Source: Lachnospiraceae bacterium
Lineage (GTDB): Bacteria; Bacillota; Clostridia; Lachnospirales; Lachnospiraceae
Reading direction: 5' to 3'
DNA length: 12,867 bases
Assembly (NCBI GenBank): GCA_022798035.1
Contig: JAAWLS010000036.1
Span: 1-12,867, forward strand
Shown here: in pieces, positions 7,353 to 12,867 of the stretch
Position numbering within the stretch: the stretch's first letter is position 1
How the letters are laid out: each line of letters starts with the position of its first letter
Translations under genes and position numbers: made by a program
Notes under the pieces: generated by a model
Told to the model about the DNA's origin: nothing
Databases searched by the model: none
Seen by the model: only the letters and a program-made list of their open reading frames with translations

Positions 7353-8005
7353 TTATATCCCACACCCCAGACTGTCTCAATATGTTTGGTTTCTCCATCT
7401 ATTTTCCGCCGGATTCTGCGGATATGTTCCGCAATAATGGCGGCGTCCGCTTCCCCGTCAAAGCCCCGGACCCGTTCATAAATCTGCTCTTTCTCAAATA
7501 CCTGTCCGCTGTGGGTAATCAAAAGTTCCACAATGGAAAATTCTGTTTTGGTGAGCCCTGCGTCATTTCCCGCCACCAGCACCTGATGACCGGAAAAGTC
7601 TATGGTAAGGTCTCCCTTAATGTAGACGTTGCTGCTTTTCTGCTTCCGCTCTTCTCTGCGCAGATGTGCCTCCACTCTGGCCAGCATTTCATCCATGCTG
7701 AAAGGTTTGACAATATAGTCGTCTCCTCCTGCCTTGAATCCTTTCACCCTGTCCTGTTCCTCCATCCGGGCAGTGAGAAACAAAATGGGACAGTCCACAT
7801 AATCCCGTATTTTCCCGCAGACTACATAACCGTCCATATCCGGCATATTGATATCCAGAATAATCAAATCTGGCTGATGTTTCAGCCCTTCCATGGCCTC
7901 CATTCCATTTTTGGCTGTGTAGACCAGATATCCTTCCATCTCCATATACTCTTTCAGCAGTCTGCGAATCTCCTGTTCATCATCTACCACAAGTATTTTC
8001 TTCAT
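7340..8005 (-). CDS. OmpR/PhoB-family response regulator
   Basis: DNA-binding regulator of 221 residues. The receiver domain (about 3-115) has acidic residues Asp8 and Asp9, the phosphorylated Asp51 in LIILDINMPD, Thr78 and Lys100 in VKPFS. The C-terminal winged helix (about 125-221) includes GLTKTEFSIVELL, IIAEHIRRIRRKI and the end VWGVGYKW. The ATG at 8003-8005 follows GGAGGAGGA and gives the canonical MKKILVVDDE start; an upstream ATG at 8039-8041 would add 12 residues with no family support. It is the first gene of the kinase unit and is driven by the promoter at 8114-8142. The likely target is the ABC transporter downstream. Confidence 0.95.
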   Translation of the reverse strand: MKKILVVDDEQEIRRLLKEYMEMEGYLVYTAKNGMEAMEGLKHQPDLIILDINMPDMDGYVVCGKIRDYVDCPILFLTARMEEQDRVKGFKAGGDDYIVKPFSMDEMLARVEAHLRREERKQKSSNVYIKGDLTIDFSGHQVLVAGNDAGLTKTEFSIVELLITHSGQVFEKEQIYERVRGFDGEADAAIIAEHIRRIRRKIDGETKHIETVWGVGYKWIG

Positions 8006-8006
8006 G

Positions 8007-8015
8007 TCCTCCTCC
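8007..8015 (-). promoter_or_regulatory. Ribosome binding site of the response regulator
   Basis: GGAGGAGGA on the minus strand, two bases before the ATG at 8003-8005 when counted from its last base, with the first GGAGG five bases away. It decides for the MKKILVVDDE start over the upstream ATG at 8039-8041. Confidence 0.75.
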
Positions 8016-8113
8016 AAATCCGAACAGTCCAATGCCCACAAAATTATCTGTATGCATCAGAAATATCACCAACATTTTCCAAATATTTGTTTTACCAGAT
8101 TATTATCAGTACA

Positions 8114-8142
8114 ATTATATCTTTAAAAAGAAGCCCTGTAAA
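8114..8142 (-). promoter_or_regulatory. Promoter of the response regulator and kinase genes
   Basis: On the minus strand TTTACA (8137-8142), 17 bp, then a perfect TATAAT (8114-8119). The -35 box lies inside the 3' arm of the terminator hairpin of the upstream dehydrogenase gene, and the spacer contains that terminator's T run. Transcription should start near 8107, leaving a leader of about 100 nt with no strong structure that I can see. Confidence 0.65.
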
Positions 8143-8174
8143 CAGCGGAATTTTCTTCTGCTGTTTACAGGGCT
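8132..8174 (-). terminator. Intrinsic terminator of the PTS/dehydrogenase operon
   Basis: A perfect 15-bp inverted repeat, AGCCCTGTAAACAGC (8132-8146) and its complement (8160-8174), encloses a 13-base loop. On the minus strand the stem is followed by TTCTTTTT, whereas the other side has only A residues, so it works leftwards. It sits 68 bp past the dehydrogenase stop codon. Confidence 0.9.
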
Positions 8175-8241
8175 GTAAAAAGAGTATGGAAATCATCCCG
8201 CCGCAGACGGAGAGGCCTTGGCAAAATGCAGTATACATGCG

Positions 8242-9492
8242 TTACATAAAATGTGCAAACAGCATATCCTCTGCTTCCTTGGACCAAAGTCCCTTATGCC
8301 TCTTGCAGCATGCATCCAGTTCTTTGAAGAACTCGTCTTTCTCTCCCAGTTTACCAAAATCCTCAATTGCCGTCATGGGCATATTGAACTGGGTGTAAGC
8401 CAGTTTTTTGCCTCCCGGAATATCAGGCAGATTGTTGGTGGCGTCGACAATGGAATCCAAACCTCCCACATGAGTCACCATAACGGCTGAATTGATTAAT
8501 CCTTTGGCAGATTTTTCAATGGCCTCTTTCATATCGTCAGTGTTTCCTCCGGTGGAGCCCATAATTTTAGTCCGTGCATAATGGCAGTCATAGAGGTTCA
8601 TGCTGGCAGAAAACTGTGTGTCGGTAGGACCTGCAAAGAAATTCAGACAGCCGTCCACAGACAGAAGCTGATTTCCCATCTCTGCAATGCTCTGCACCGG
8701 CGCGTATACAAACACGTCACTGTAACCTACGCCCTCTGTGATGGCGCGGAGTTCTTCGACTGGATTTTCCATAGCTGCAGTGTTGACATAGTGCAGCTCC
8801 ACGCCTTTTTCCCTGGCCTCTTCTTCTGAAATCACTTCTTTTGCTCTGGCAATTTTGGCCTCATTGATATCTGTGACTACAATGCGTTTCGGTTTGTTTT
8901 CAAAAGTAAGCCCATAGCTGACAGCTCCAAGCCCCATCGGGCCGCAGCCGCCGAGAATCAAAATATTTCCTCCGGCCAGCGTTCCCATCTTGTGCTCATA
9001 GGAGAGATGCTCTGTGTGATAATTGCTGTGATATCCGCCGATACAGCAGCTCATAGGTTCTCCCAGGGAAGCCTCAAAATAGCTGTCTCCCTCATACTCC
9101 CAGATACATCCCTTCTCAATGACGTCATTGGGGAAAATACAGTAGGTAGCAGCTCCTCCGAAAAATTCATAGGAATATCCCGGGGATTCCATCTGTCCTG
9201 GAATGGCCGGCTGCTGGGCAAATTTCTTTCCCTCGTGGAACTGGCCTTTCCATTTTTCTCCTACCTTTACAATATCCCCGGTAAATTCATGTCCGATAAT
9301 GACCGGATGTTCTGCCACATTTTCCGGCACACGCTTGTGATTTTTGCCTGCCTGCACCATTTTCCAGGTGGACATGCAGATACTGTCGCTGACTACCTTT
9401 ACCAGAATTTCATCCTCTTTGATTTCCGGAAGCTCAAATTCTTCCAATCTGATATCATTTGCTCCGTGAAGTCTTACGCCTTTTACTTTCAT
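8242..9492 (-). CDS. Zinc-dependent medium-chain dehydrogenase, L-sorbose-1-phosphate reductase (SorE) family
   Basis: NAD(P)-linked medium-chain alcohol dehydrogenase of 416 residues. It resembles SorE of L-sorbose operons along its length as I recall that family: VSDSICMSTWK (34-44), VIIGHEF (64-70), SLGEPMSC (142-149), CLNFFAGP and GSTGGNTDDM. Probable catalytic zinc ligands are Cys39, His68 with Glu69, and Glu145. The Rossmann loop is GGCGPMG (181-187) and Asp208 in VTDIN suggests a preference for NAD(H). SorE converts L-sorbose 1-phosphate and D-glucitol 6-phosphate into each other. Here it follows a mannitol-type PTS permease by 50 bp, so it probably oxidises the phosphorylated alcohol brought in by that permease. 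The start has AGGAGG six bases upstream. It is the last gene of its operon. The exact substrate is not determined. Confidence 0.85.
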   Translation of the reverse strand: MKVKGVRLHGANDIRLEEFELPEIKEDEILVKVVSDSICMSTWKMVQAGKNHKRVPENVAEHPVIIGHEFTGDIVKVGEKWKGQFHEGKKFAQQPAIPGQMESPGYSYEFFGGAATYCIFPNDVIEKGCIWEYEGDSYFEASLGEPMSCCIGGYHSNYHTEHLSYEHKMGTLAGGNILILGGCGPMGLGAVSYGLTFENKPKRIVVTDINEAKIARAKEVISEEEAREKGVELHYVNTAAMENPVEELRAITEGVGYSDVFVYAPVQSIAEMGNQLLSVDGCLNFFAGPTDTQFSASMNLYDCHYARTKIMGSTGGNTDDMKEAIEKSAKGLINSAVMVTHVGGLDSIVDATNNLPDIPGGKKLAYTQFNMPMTAIEDFGKLGEKDEFFKELDACCKRHKGLWSKEAEDMLFAHFM

Positions 9493-9513
9493 ATTTTTCC
9501 TCCTGTTCCTGCA

Positions 9514-9541
9514 TTTCTATCAAAGTTTCTATCAAAATTTC
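9514..9541. repeat. 12-bp tandem repeat, about 2.3 copies
   Basis: On the plus strand TTTCTATCAAAG (9514-9525) is followed by TTTCTATCAAAA (9526-9537) and a partial TTTC (9538-9541). It fills the 50-bp gap between the PTS gene stop and the ribosome site of the dehydrogenase. It probably has no specific role. Confidence 0.6.
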
Positions 9542-9542
9542 C

Positions 9543-11444
9543 TTAACTTAATTTTTCTAATACCCAGTCGATACTGTCCGTTGTCTTAAATTCTTCCAGT
9601 ACTTCTTCCTCCTCCAGCATTCCGCAGATTTTCTCCAGCAAATCCAAATGCTCGTCTCCTACGCCTGCAATGCCGAAGACAAGCTGCGCCTTTTCATCTC
9701 CGAAGCTGACGCCTTCAGGATACTGCATTACAACAATTCCTGTCTTCTTTACTGTGCCCTTGGCCTGTGACGTGCCGTGGGGAATAGCTACCCCAAGTCC
9801 CATGTATGTAGTCACAATTTTCTCCCGCTCCTGCATGGCGTCAATATAAGACGGCTCCACATAGCCAAGCTCTGTCAGAAGTTCTCCTGCCGCCTGAATC
9901 GCTTCCTCCTTGGAAACCGGGTTCAGATTCAGTTTGATGCCCTCTCTTCTCAGCACTTGTTTCTCAGGCGCAGGCTTCTGTTCTGCCGTCTCTTTCTGCT
10001 CTGTTACAGACTTCTGTCCTGCCGTTTCTTTCTGTTCTGCTGCAGATTCCTGTTCAGCTTCACGTTCCCCTGCCAACTGCTCATACAGTGCATCCAGCGC
10101 AGAATCTGCCAAGAAATTGCCGATAGTCACCATCTGAGCATCCGGCACGCATTTTTTCGCACGTTCCACCAACGTAACCTGAACAACCGCAATGTCGCAG
10201 TCTGCCGGAATCGTGTCCACAGAAGTGTTAATCACCGTCAAATCCGGCCGTTTCGCCTTAATTCTGTTTCTGAACTTGGTAGCTCCCATGGCGGAAGAAC
10301 CCATGCCCGCATCGCAGGCAAATACTACTTTCTTCACACAGTCTGCCTTGACGATGACTGGCAGCTCTGCCGCTGTCCCTTTGGCTTCTGCCTTCCGACT
10401 GGCCATTTCTTCCTGCGCTTCTTCCAGGCTCTTTCCCTTAGACATGCGGATGATTACAGAAGAAACCCCAAATGAAATTCCTGTGGCAATCACCACTCCC
10501 ACTACCACCGGAACTATTTTGTTTCCCGGCGTCATCATCAGATATGCAATGATGGAGCCCGGGGAGGCAGGCCCTACCAGCCCGCAGCCTGTCATGTTAA
10601 ACCAGAAAATTGCCGCCATATTTCCCAGTATCGGTCCCACAATCACCAGAGGATTCATCAGAATATAGGGAAAATATATCTCGTGAATACCGCCTAACAG
10701 ATGGATAATCACTGCGCCAGGCGCAGACTGTTTCGTCTTTTTGTCCTCGCAGAAGAACATGTAAGCCAGCAGTACTCCAAGTCCGGGGCCTGGATTTGCC
10801 TCCAGCATATACATAATGGATTTGCCTGTCTCCGCCGCCTGTGCCGTGGCAATGGGAGTAAAGATTCCGTGATTGATAGCATTATTTAAAAAGAGAACTT
10901 TGGCCGGCTCAATGAAAACAGAAATCAAAGGCAGCAGGCCATGGGTAATCAGAACATTCACCCCAGCCGACAAAATGCCGAGGATCAGATTCATAAAGGG
11001 GCCGATTGCAAGATATCCTGTCATAGCCAGCAGCATTCCTATAATTCCCACGGAAAAATTGTTAATCAGCATCTCAAAGCCAGCAGGCATATGTCCTTCC
11101 ATTGCCTTATCAAATTTCTTGATGCAGAAACCAGACAGAGGTCCCATAATCATAGCCGCCATCAGCATGGTGGTGTCAGGGTCGCTCATAATTGCTCCTA
11201 CAACTGCAATCGCAGCCACAATACTGCCCCGCTCACCGCCAAGCAGTCTGCCTCCTGTGGAGGCGATTAAAATTGGAATTAAATACACTAGAATTGCCGA
11301 AAAGATTGTGGCAAATCCCTCATGAGGAATCCATCCGCTGCCGTTAAAAAAGGCAGCCAGGAATCCAAATGCAATCAATGCGCCAATGTTGGGCATAATC
11401 ATTGCTGAGAGAAATTTGCCGAAACGTTGAACACCATTTTTCAT
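9543..11444 (-). CDS. mtlA: PTS permease EIICBA, mannitol family
   Basis: Single-chain sugar-alcohol phosphotransferase permease of 633 residues; E. coli MtlA has 637 with the same domain order. EIIC (about 1-340) is the membrane channel, with GGERGS (69-74), VEP-type FIEPAKVLFLNNAINHG (177-193), NPGPGLGVLLAYMFF (217-231) and GGIHEIYFPY (251-260). EIIB has ACDAGMGSSAMGA (376-388) with phosphocysteine Cys377. EIIA (about 500-633) has AIPHGT with phosphohistidine His556. Between B and A is a charged linker (461-499) made of 12-residue repeats. It imports a hexitol, by homology mannitol, and releases its phosphate inside the cell. It sits between a DeoR regulator and a SorE-type dehydrogenase; no mtlD or mtlR is in the window, so the substrate may differ. 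The start is preceded by AAGGAG. Confidence 0.92.
   Translation of the reverse strand: MKNGVQRFGKFLSAMIMPNIGALIAFGFLAAFFNGSGWIPHEGFATIFSAILVYLIPILIASTGGRLLGGERGSIVAAIAVVGAIMSDPDTTMLMAAMIMGPLSGFCIKKFDKAMEGHMPAGFEMLINNFSVGIIGMLLAMTGYLAIGPFMNLILGILSAGVNVLITHGLLPLISVFIEPAKVLFLNNAINHGIFTPIATAQAAETGKSIMYMLEANPGPGLGVLLAYMFFCEDKKTKQSAPGAVIIHLLGGIHEIYFPYILMNPLVIVGPILGNMAAIFWFNMTGCGLVGPASPGSIIAYLMMTPGNKIVPVVVGVVIATGISFGVSSVIIRMSKGKSLEEAQEEMASRKAEAKGTAAELPVIVKADCVKKVVFACDAGMGSSAMGATKFRNRIKAKRPDLTVINTSVDTIPADCDIAVVQVTLVERAKKCVPDAQMVTIGNFLADSALDALYEQLAGEREAEQESAAEQKETAGQKSVTEQKETAEQKPAPEKQVLRREGIKLNLNPVSKEEAIQAAGELLTELGYVEPSYIDAMQEREKIVTTYMGLGVAIPHGTSQAKGTVKKTGIVVMQYPEGVSFGDEKAQLVFGIAGVGDEHLDLLEKICGMLEEEEVLEEFKTTDSIDWVLEKLS
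9976..10047 (-). repeat. 36-bp in-frame tandem repeat in the EIIB-EIIA linker
   Basis: Two adjacent 36-base units (9976-10011 and 10012-10047) differ at only a few positions and encode SAAEQKETAGQK and SVTEQKETAEQK (residues 467-490). Partial copies flank them. The result is a longer, Glu/Gln/Lys-rich flexible linker. Copy number could vary between strains. Confidence 0.85.
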
Positions 11445-11496
11445 GAATTTTCTCCTTCACCTCAGCGGGCTCCAGACGAGACTGAAATGTCCTTTT

Positions 11497-12258
11497 CTAA
11501 ATCACCTGTACGTGGTGCTTTCTGCAGGCTTCCCGGAATTCCTCCGGAAGATTATCATCAGAAATAATAATATCCACATCCTCTAATCCGCAGATAGAAT
11601 ACGTGCTCTTCACCCCTACTTTTGAGGAATCCATCAAAAGAATTTTCTGTTCTGCCTGGCGGATAATCGTCTGCTTCAAAACCGTTTCCTCGTCCACACC
11701 GCAGCTAAATCCTATTTGTTCACAATAGCTGGTGACACCCACAAAAGCCTGGTCAAAGTTAATCCTGGACACATCCCGGATAGTGTGGATTCCGCACACG
11801 CTCATACTATAGCGATTCATCATTCCCCCCAGAACATGAACTGCAGGTTCCTTTAACTTGCTAAGTTCCACTGCGCAGGTCAGGGAATTGGTATAAATCA
11901 GATTGGACTGGTCCGGCATACAGGATGCCAGCATCGTTGTGGTGCTGCCGGAATCCAAAAAGATAGTGGTATCTTTCTGAATAAATTTCAGGGCCTTCTG
12001 TGTAATCAGCTGCTTGGCCTCAATATTCCGCACGAACCTCCGACTCAGCATATCATCGGTTCCCACTACCACATCCACTGACTTTGCGCCCCCGTGTACC
12101 CGGACAATTCGTTTTGCCTCATCAAGAGCCTTTAAATCTGTGCGCAGTGTCATCTCAGATATCTGGGGAAATTTTGCCTTTAGCTGTGCAAAACTGATAT
12201 TCCCATTCTGATTGACTAAATCTACGATTGTATTTCTGCGCTGCTCCATTGATTCCAT
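11497..12258 (-). CDS. DeoR-family transcriptional regulator
   Basis: Sugar-phosphate-responsive regulator of 253 residues, the standard family length. The N-terminal helix-turn-helix (about 4-58) ends with MTLRTDLKALDEAKRIVRVHGGA (36-58), the DeoR signature. The C-terminal sensor domain has IFLDSGSTT (99-107), HVLGGMMNRYSMSVCG (141-156), QAFVGVTSY (170-178), GFSCGVDEE (183-191) and LLMDSSKVG (207-215), which form the phosphosugar pocket. The ATG at 12256-12258 follows AGGAGG at a spacing of six; an ATG nine bases further in lacks this spacing. It is first in the operon and is followed after 52 bp by the PTS gene. Likely role: autoregulated repressor of the operon, released by the phosphorylated hexitol or its product. 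The effector is inferred. Confidence 0.94.
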   Translation of the reverse strand: MESMEQRRNTIVDLVNQNGNISFAQLKAKFPQISEMTLRTDLKALDEAKRIVRVHGGAKSVDVVVGTDDMLSRRFVRNIEAKQLITQKALKFIQKDTTIFLDSGSTTTMLASCMPDQSNLIYTNSLTCAVELSKLKEPAVHVLGGMMNRYSMSVCGIHTIRDVSRINFDQAFVGVTSYCEQIGFSCGVDEETVLKQTIIRQAEQKILLMDSSKVGVKSTYSICGLEDVDIIISDDNLPEEFREACRKHHVQVI

Positions 12259-12311
12259 ATCATACCTCCTGAGAAAACATCGTTAAAGGCTAACCATGTT
12301 TTCTTTTTCTC

Positions 12312-12346
12312 TCATTTCATAATCATCTTCTCCTTTCATTATATCA
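12312..12346 (-). promoter_or_regulatory. Candidate extended -10 promoter and four-codon leader ORF upstream of deoR
   Basis: On the minus strand TGATATAAT (12338-12346) is an extended -10 box without a matching -35 at normal distance. It is followed by AAAGGAG and ATG ATT ATG AAA TGA (12312-12326), a ribosome site with a four-codon reading frame. It could be a second start point or a leader peptide, or chance in AT-rich sequence. Confidence 0.3.
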
Positions 12347-12360
12347 CATCTTCTTGTTTT

Positions 12361-12406
12361 TTGTTTCAAAAGTTTGTTTTTGTATTTATTATTGTTTCAA
12401 AAGTTT
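12361..12406 (-). promoter_or_regulatory. Candidate DeoR operators: two 15-bp direct repeats
   Basis: TTGTTTCAAAAGTTT occurs twice on the plus strand, at 12361-12375 and 12392-12406, 31 bp apart, which is close to three turns of DNA. The core TTTCAAAAG recurs in the opposite orientation at 12474-12482, upstream of the promoter. Both full copies lie in the transcribed leader just after the predicted start point. DeoR-family proteins often bind repeated TTTC-type sites, so these are the best operator candidates. Not tested. Confidence 0.5.
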
Positions 12407-12414
12407 ATATTGTT

Positions 12415-12443
12415 ATAATAACAGTGTTTTTCTGGTTTGTCAA
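12415..12443 (-). promoter_or_regulatory. Main promoter of the deoR-PTS-dehydrogenase operon
   Basis: On the minus strand a perfect TTGACA (12438-12443), 17 bp, and TATTAT (12415-12420). It is the strongest promoter in the window. A 9-bp perfect inverted repeat, AATAACAGT and ACTGTTATT (12417-12425 and 12443-12451), brackets it and overlaps both boxes. The predicted start is near 12408, with a leader of about 150 nt. Confidence 0.8.
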
Positions 12444-12532
12444 CTGTTATTTCAACAATTTTTATCATTTTTACTTTTGAAATAAAAAATAACCCGTTGC
12501 ACGTATTCTTCGCGCGCGAGCGGTATTGCATA

Positions 12533-12565
12533 GCAAAACGGACTCCGAAGAGTCCGCAGATTTGC
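12533..12565 (-). other. Stable RNA-type hairpin with UUCG loop
   Basis: The minus strand reads CGGACTC-TTCG-GAGTCCG (12556-12539), a perfect 7-bp stem closed by a C(UUCG)G tetraloop. An outer GCAAA/TTTGC pair (12533-12537 and 12561-12565) extends it across an internal loop. TTTTGC follows on the minus strand, so it may terminate weakly. It may also be part of a structured RNA. Confidence 0.6.
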
Positions 12566-12566
12566 A

Positions 12567-12612
12567 AAAATAGGGTGCCGCTCAATCATTCGATTCCACG
12601 GCACCCTATTTT
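12567..12612. terminator. Bidirectional intrinsic terminator-like hairpin
   Basis: A perfect 14-bp inverted repeat, AAAATAGGGTGCCG (12567-12580) and CGGCACCCTATTTT (12599-12612), has an 18-base loop. The plus strand continues as ATATTTTTATAA; the minus strand stem ends in TATTTTTGC. It could stop transcription either way. No plus-strand gene precedes it, and tpiA already has its own terminator, so what it serves is unclear. Confidence 0.65.
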
Positions 12613-12665
12613 ATATTTTTATAAACCCAACAGTTGTTTTTTCTTAGCCTCAAATTCTTCTATAA

Positions 12666-12709
12666 AAACTTCCCTCTGTTATATATTTTTCCATAACAGA
12701 GGGAAGTTT
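12666..12709 (-). terminator. Intrinsic terminator of tpiA
   Basis: A perfect 17-bp inverted repeat, AAACTTCCCTCTGTTAT (12666-12682) and its complement (12693-12709), has a 10-base loop. On the minus strand the stem is followed by TTTTTATAG when its own final Ts are counted. It begins 14 bp after the tpiA stop codon. Confidence 0.9.
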
Positions 12710-12723
12710 ATGATATTTATTTT

Positions 12724-12867
<144 letters not shown>

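Noticed and set aside
7382..8398. Long open frame on the plus strand, 338 codons
   Set aside because: It lies antisense to the response regulator and the end of the dehydrogenase, both unmistakable genes; it has no recognisable domain and crosses a terminator and a promoter.
9777..10475. Plus-strand open frame of 232 codons, rich in Cys, Arg and His
   Set aside because: It is antisense to the conserved EIIB and linker part of the PTS gene, and its composition is what the reverse frame of that gene would give.
12397..12585. Minus-strand frame of 62 codons upstream of deoR
   Set aside because: It spans the strong deoR promoter and the hairpins, and has no good ribosome site or family resemblance.
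12533..12606. tRNA-like features: a CTCCGAA loop, TTCGATTCC, and a 7-bp GGGTGCC/GGCACCC pair
   Set aside because: The arms do not pair in tRNA geometry, there is no D arm in place and no CCA or proper discriminator end. The pairing that exists is two simple hairpins.

Overview
The window looks like a Firmicute chromosome, most likely a clostridial gut lineage such as Lachnospiraceae (Blautia-like). The grounds are strong GGAGG-type ribosome binding sites, TTGACA/TATAAT promoters, T-rich intrinsic terminators, and protein styles typical of that group (YwnA-like Rrf2 regulator, short siroheme synthase, tpiA tail). The genus is inferred from memory of the families, not from a search. All fourteen intact or partial genes lie on the minus strand, so the region reads from right to left.

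Right to left: (1) The 3' end of triosephosphate isomerase (tpiA) with its own terminator. (2) A gene-free stretch of about 470 bp holding a cluster of perfect hairpins and then a strong promoter wrapped in inverted and direct repeats. (3) A sugar-alcohol operon: a DeoR-family regulator, a mannitol-type PTS EIICBA permease, and a zinc dehydrogenase of the L-sorbose-1-phosphate reductase (SorE) family. It closes with a strong terminator whose 3' arm also carries the -35 box of the next promoter. (4) An OmpR-type response regulator and an overlapping sensor kinase, followed by an ABC transporter (ATPase and two membrane subunits), which resembles a peptide-sensing or resistance module. (5) A broken HepT/MntA toxin-antitoxin locus: the MntA nucleotidyltransferase antitoxin looks intact, but only the C-terminal tail of the HEPN toxin survives, read in frame into the following methyltransferase gene. 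(6) A tight run of a class I SAM methyltransferase, precorrin-2 dehydrogenase (siroheme branch) and an Rrf2-family regulator. (7) A separate promoter and the 5' two-thirds of hemL (5-aminolevulinate from glutamyl-tRNA), cut by the left edge.

The biology is mostly recognisable. The points that deserve attention are the decayed RX4HXY/GSX10DXD toxin-antitoxin pair, the pairing of a MtlA-type permease with a SorE-type dehydrogenase and no mtlD, the operator architecture at the deoR promoter, the overlap of terminator and promoter, and the unexplained structured segment between tpiA and deoR. I saw no CRISPR array, transposase, rRNA or convincing tRNA.
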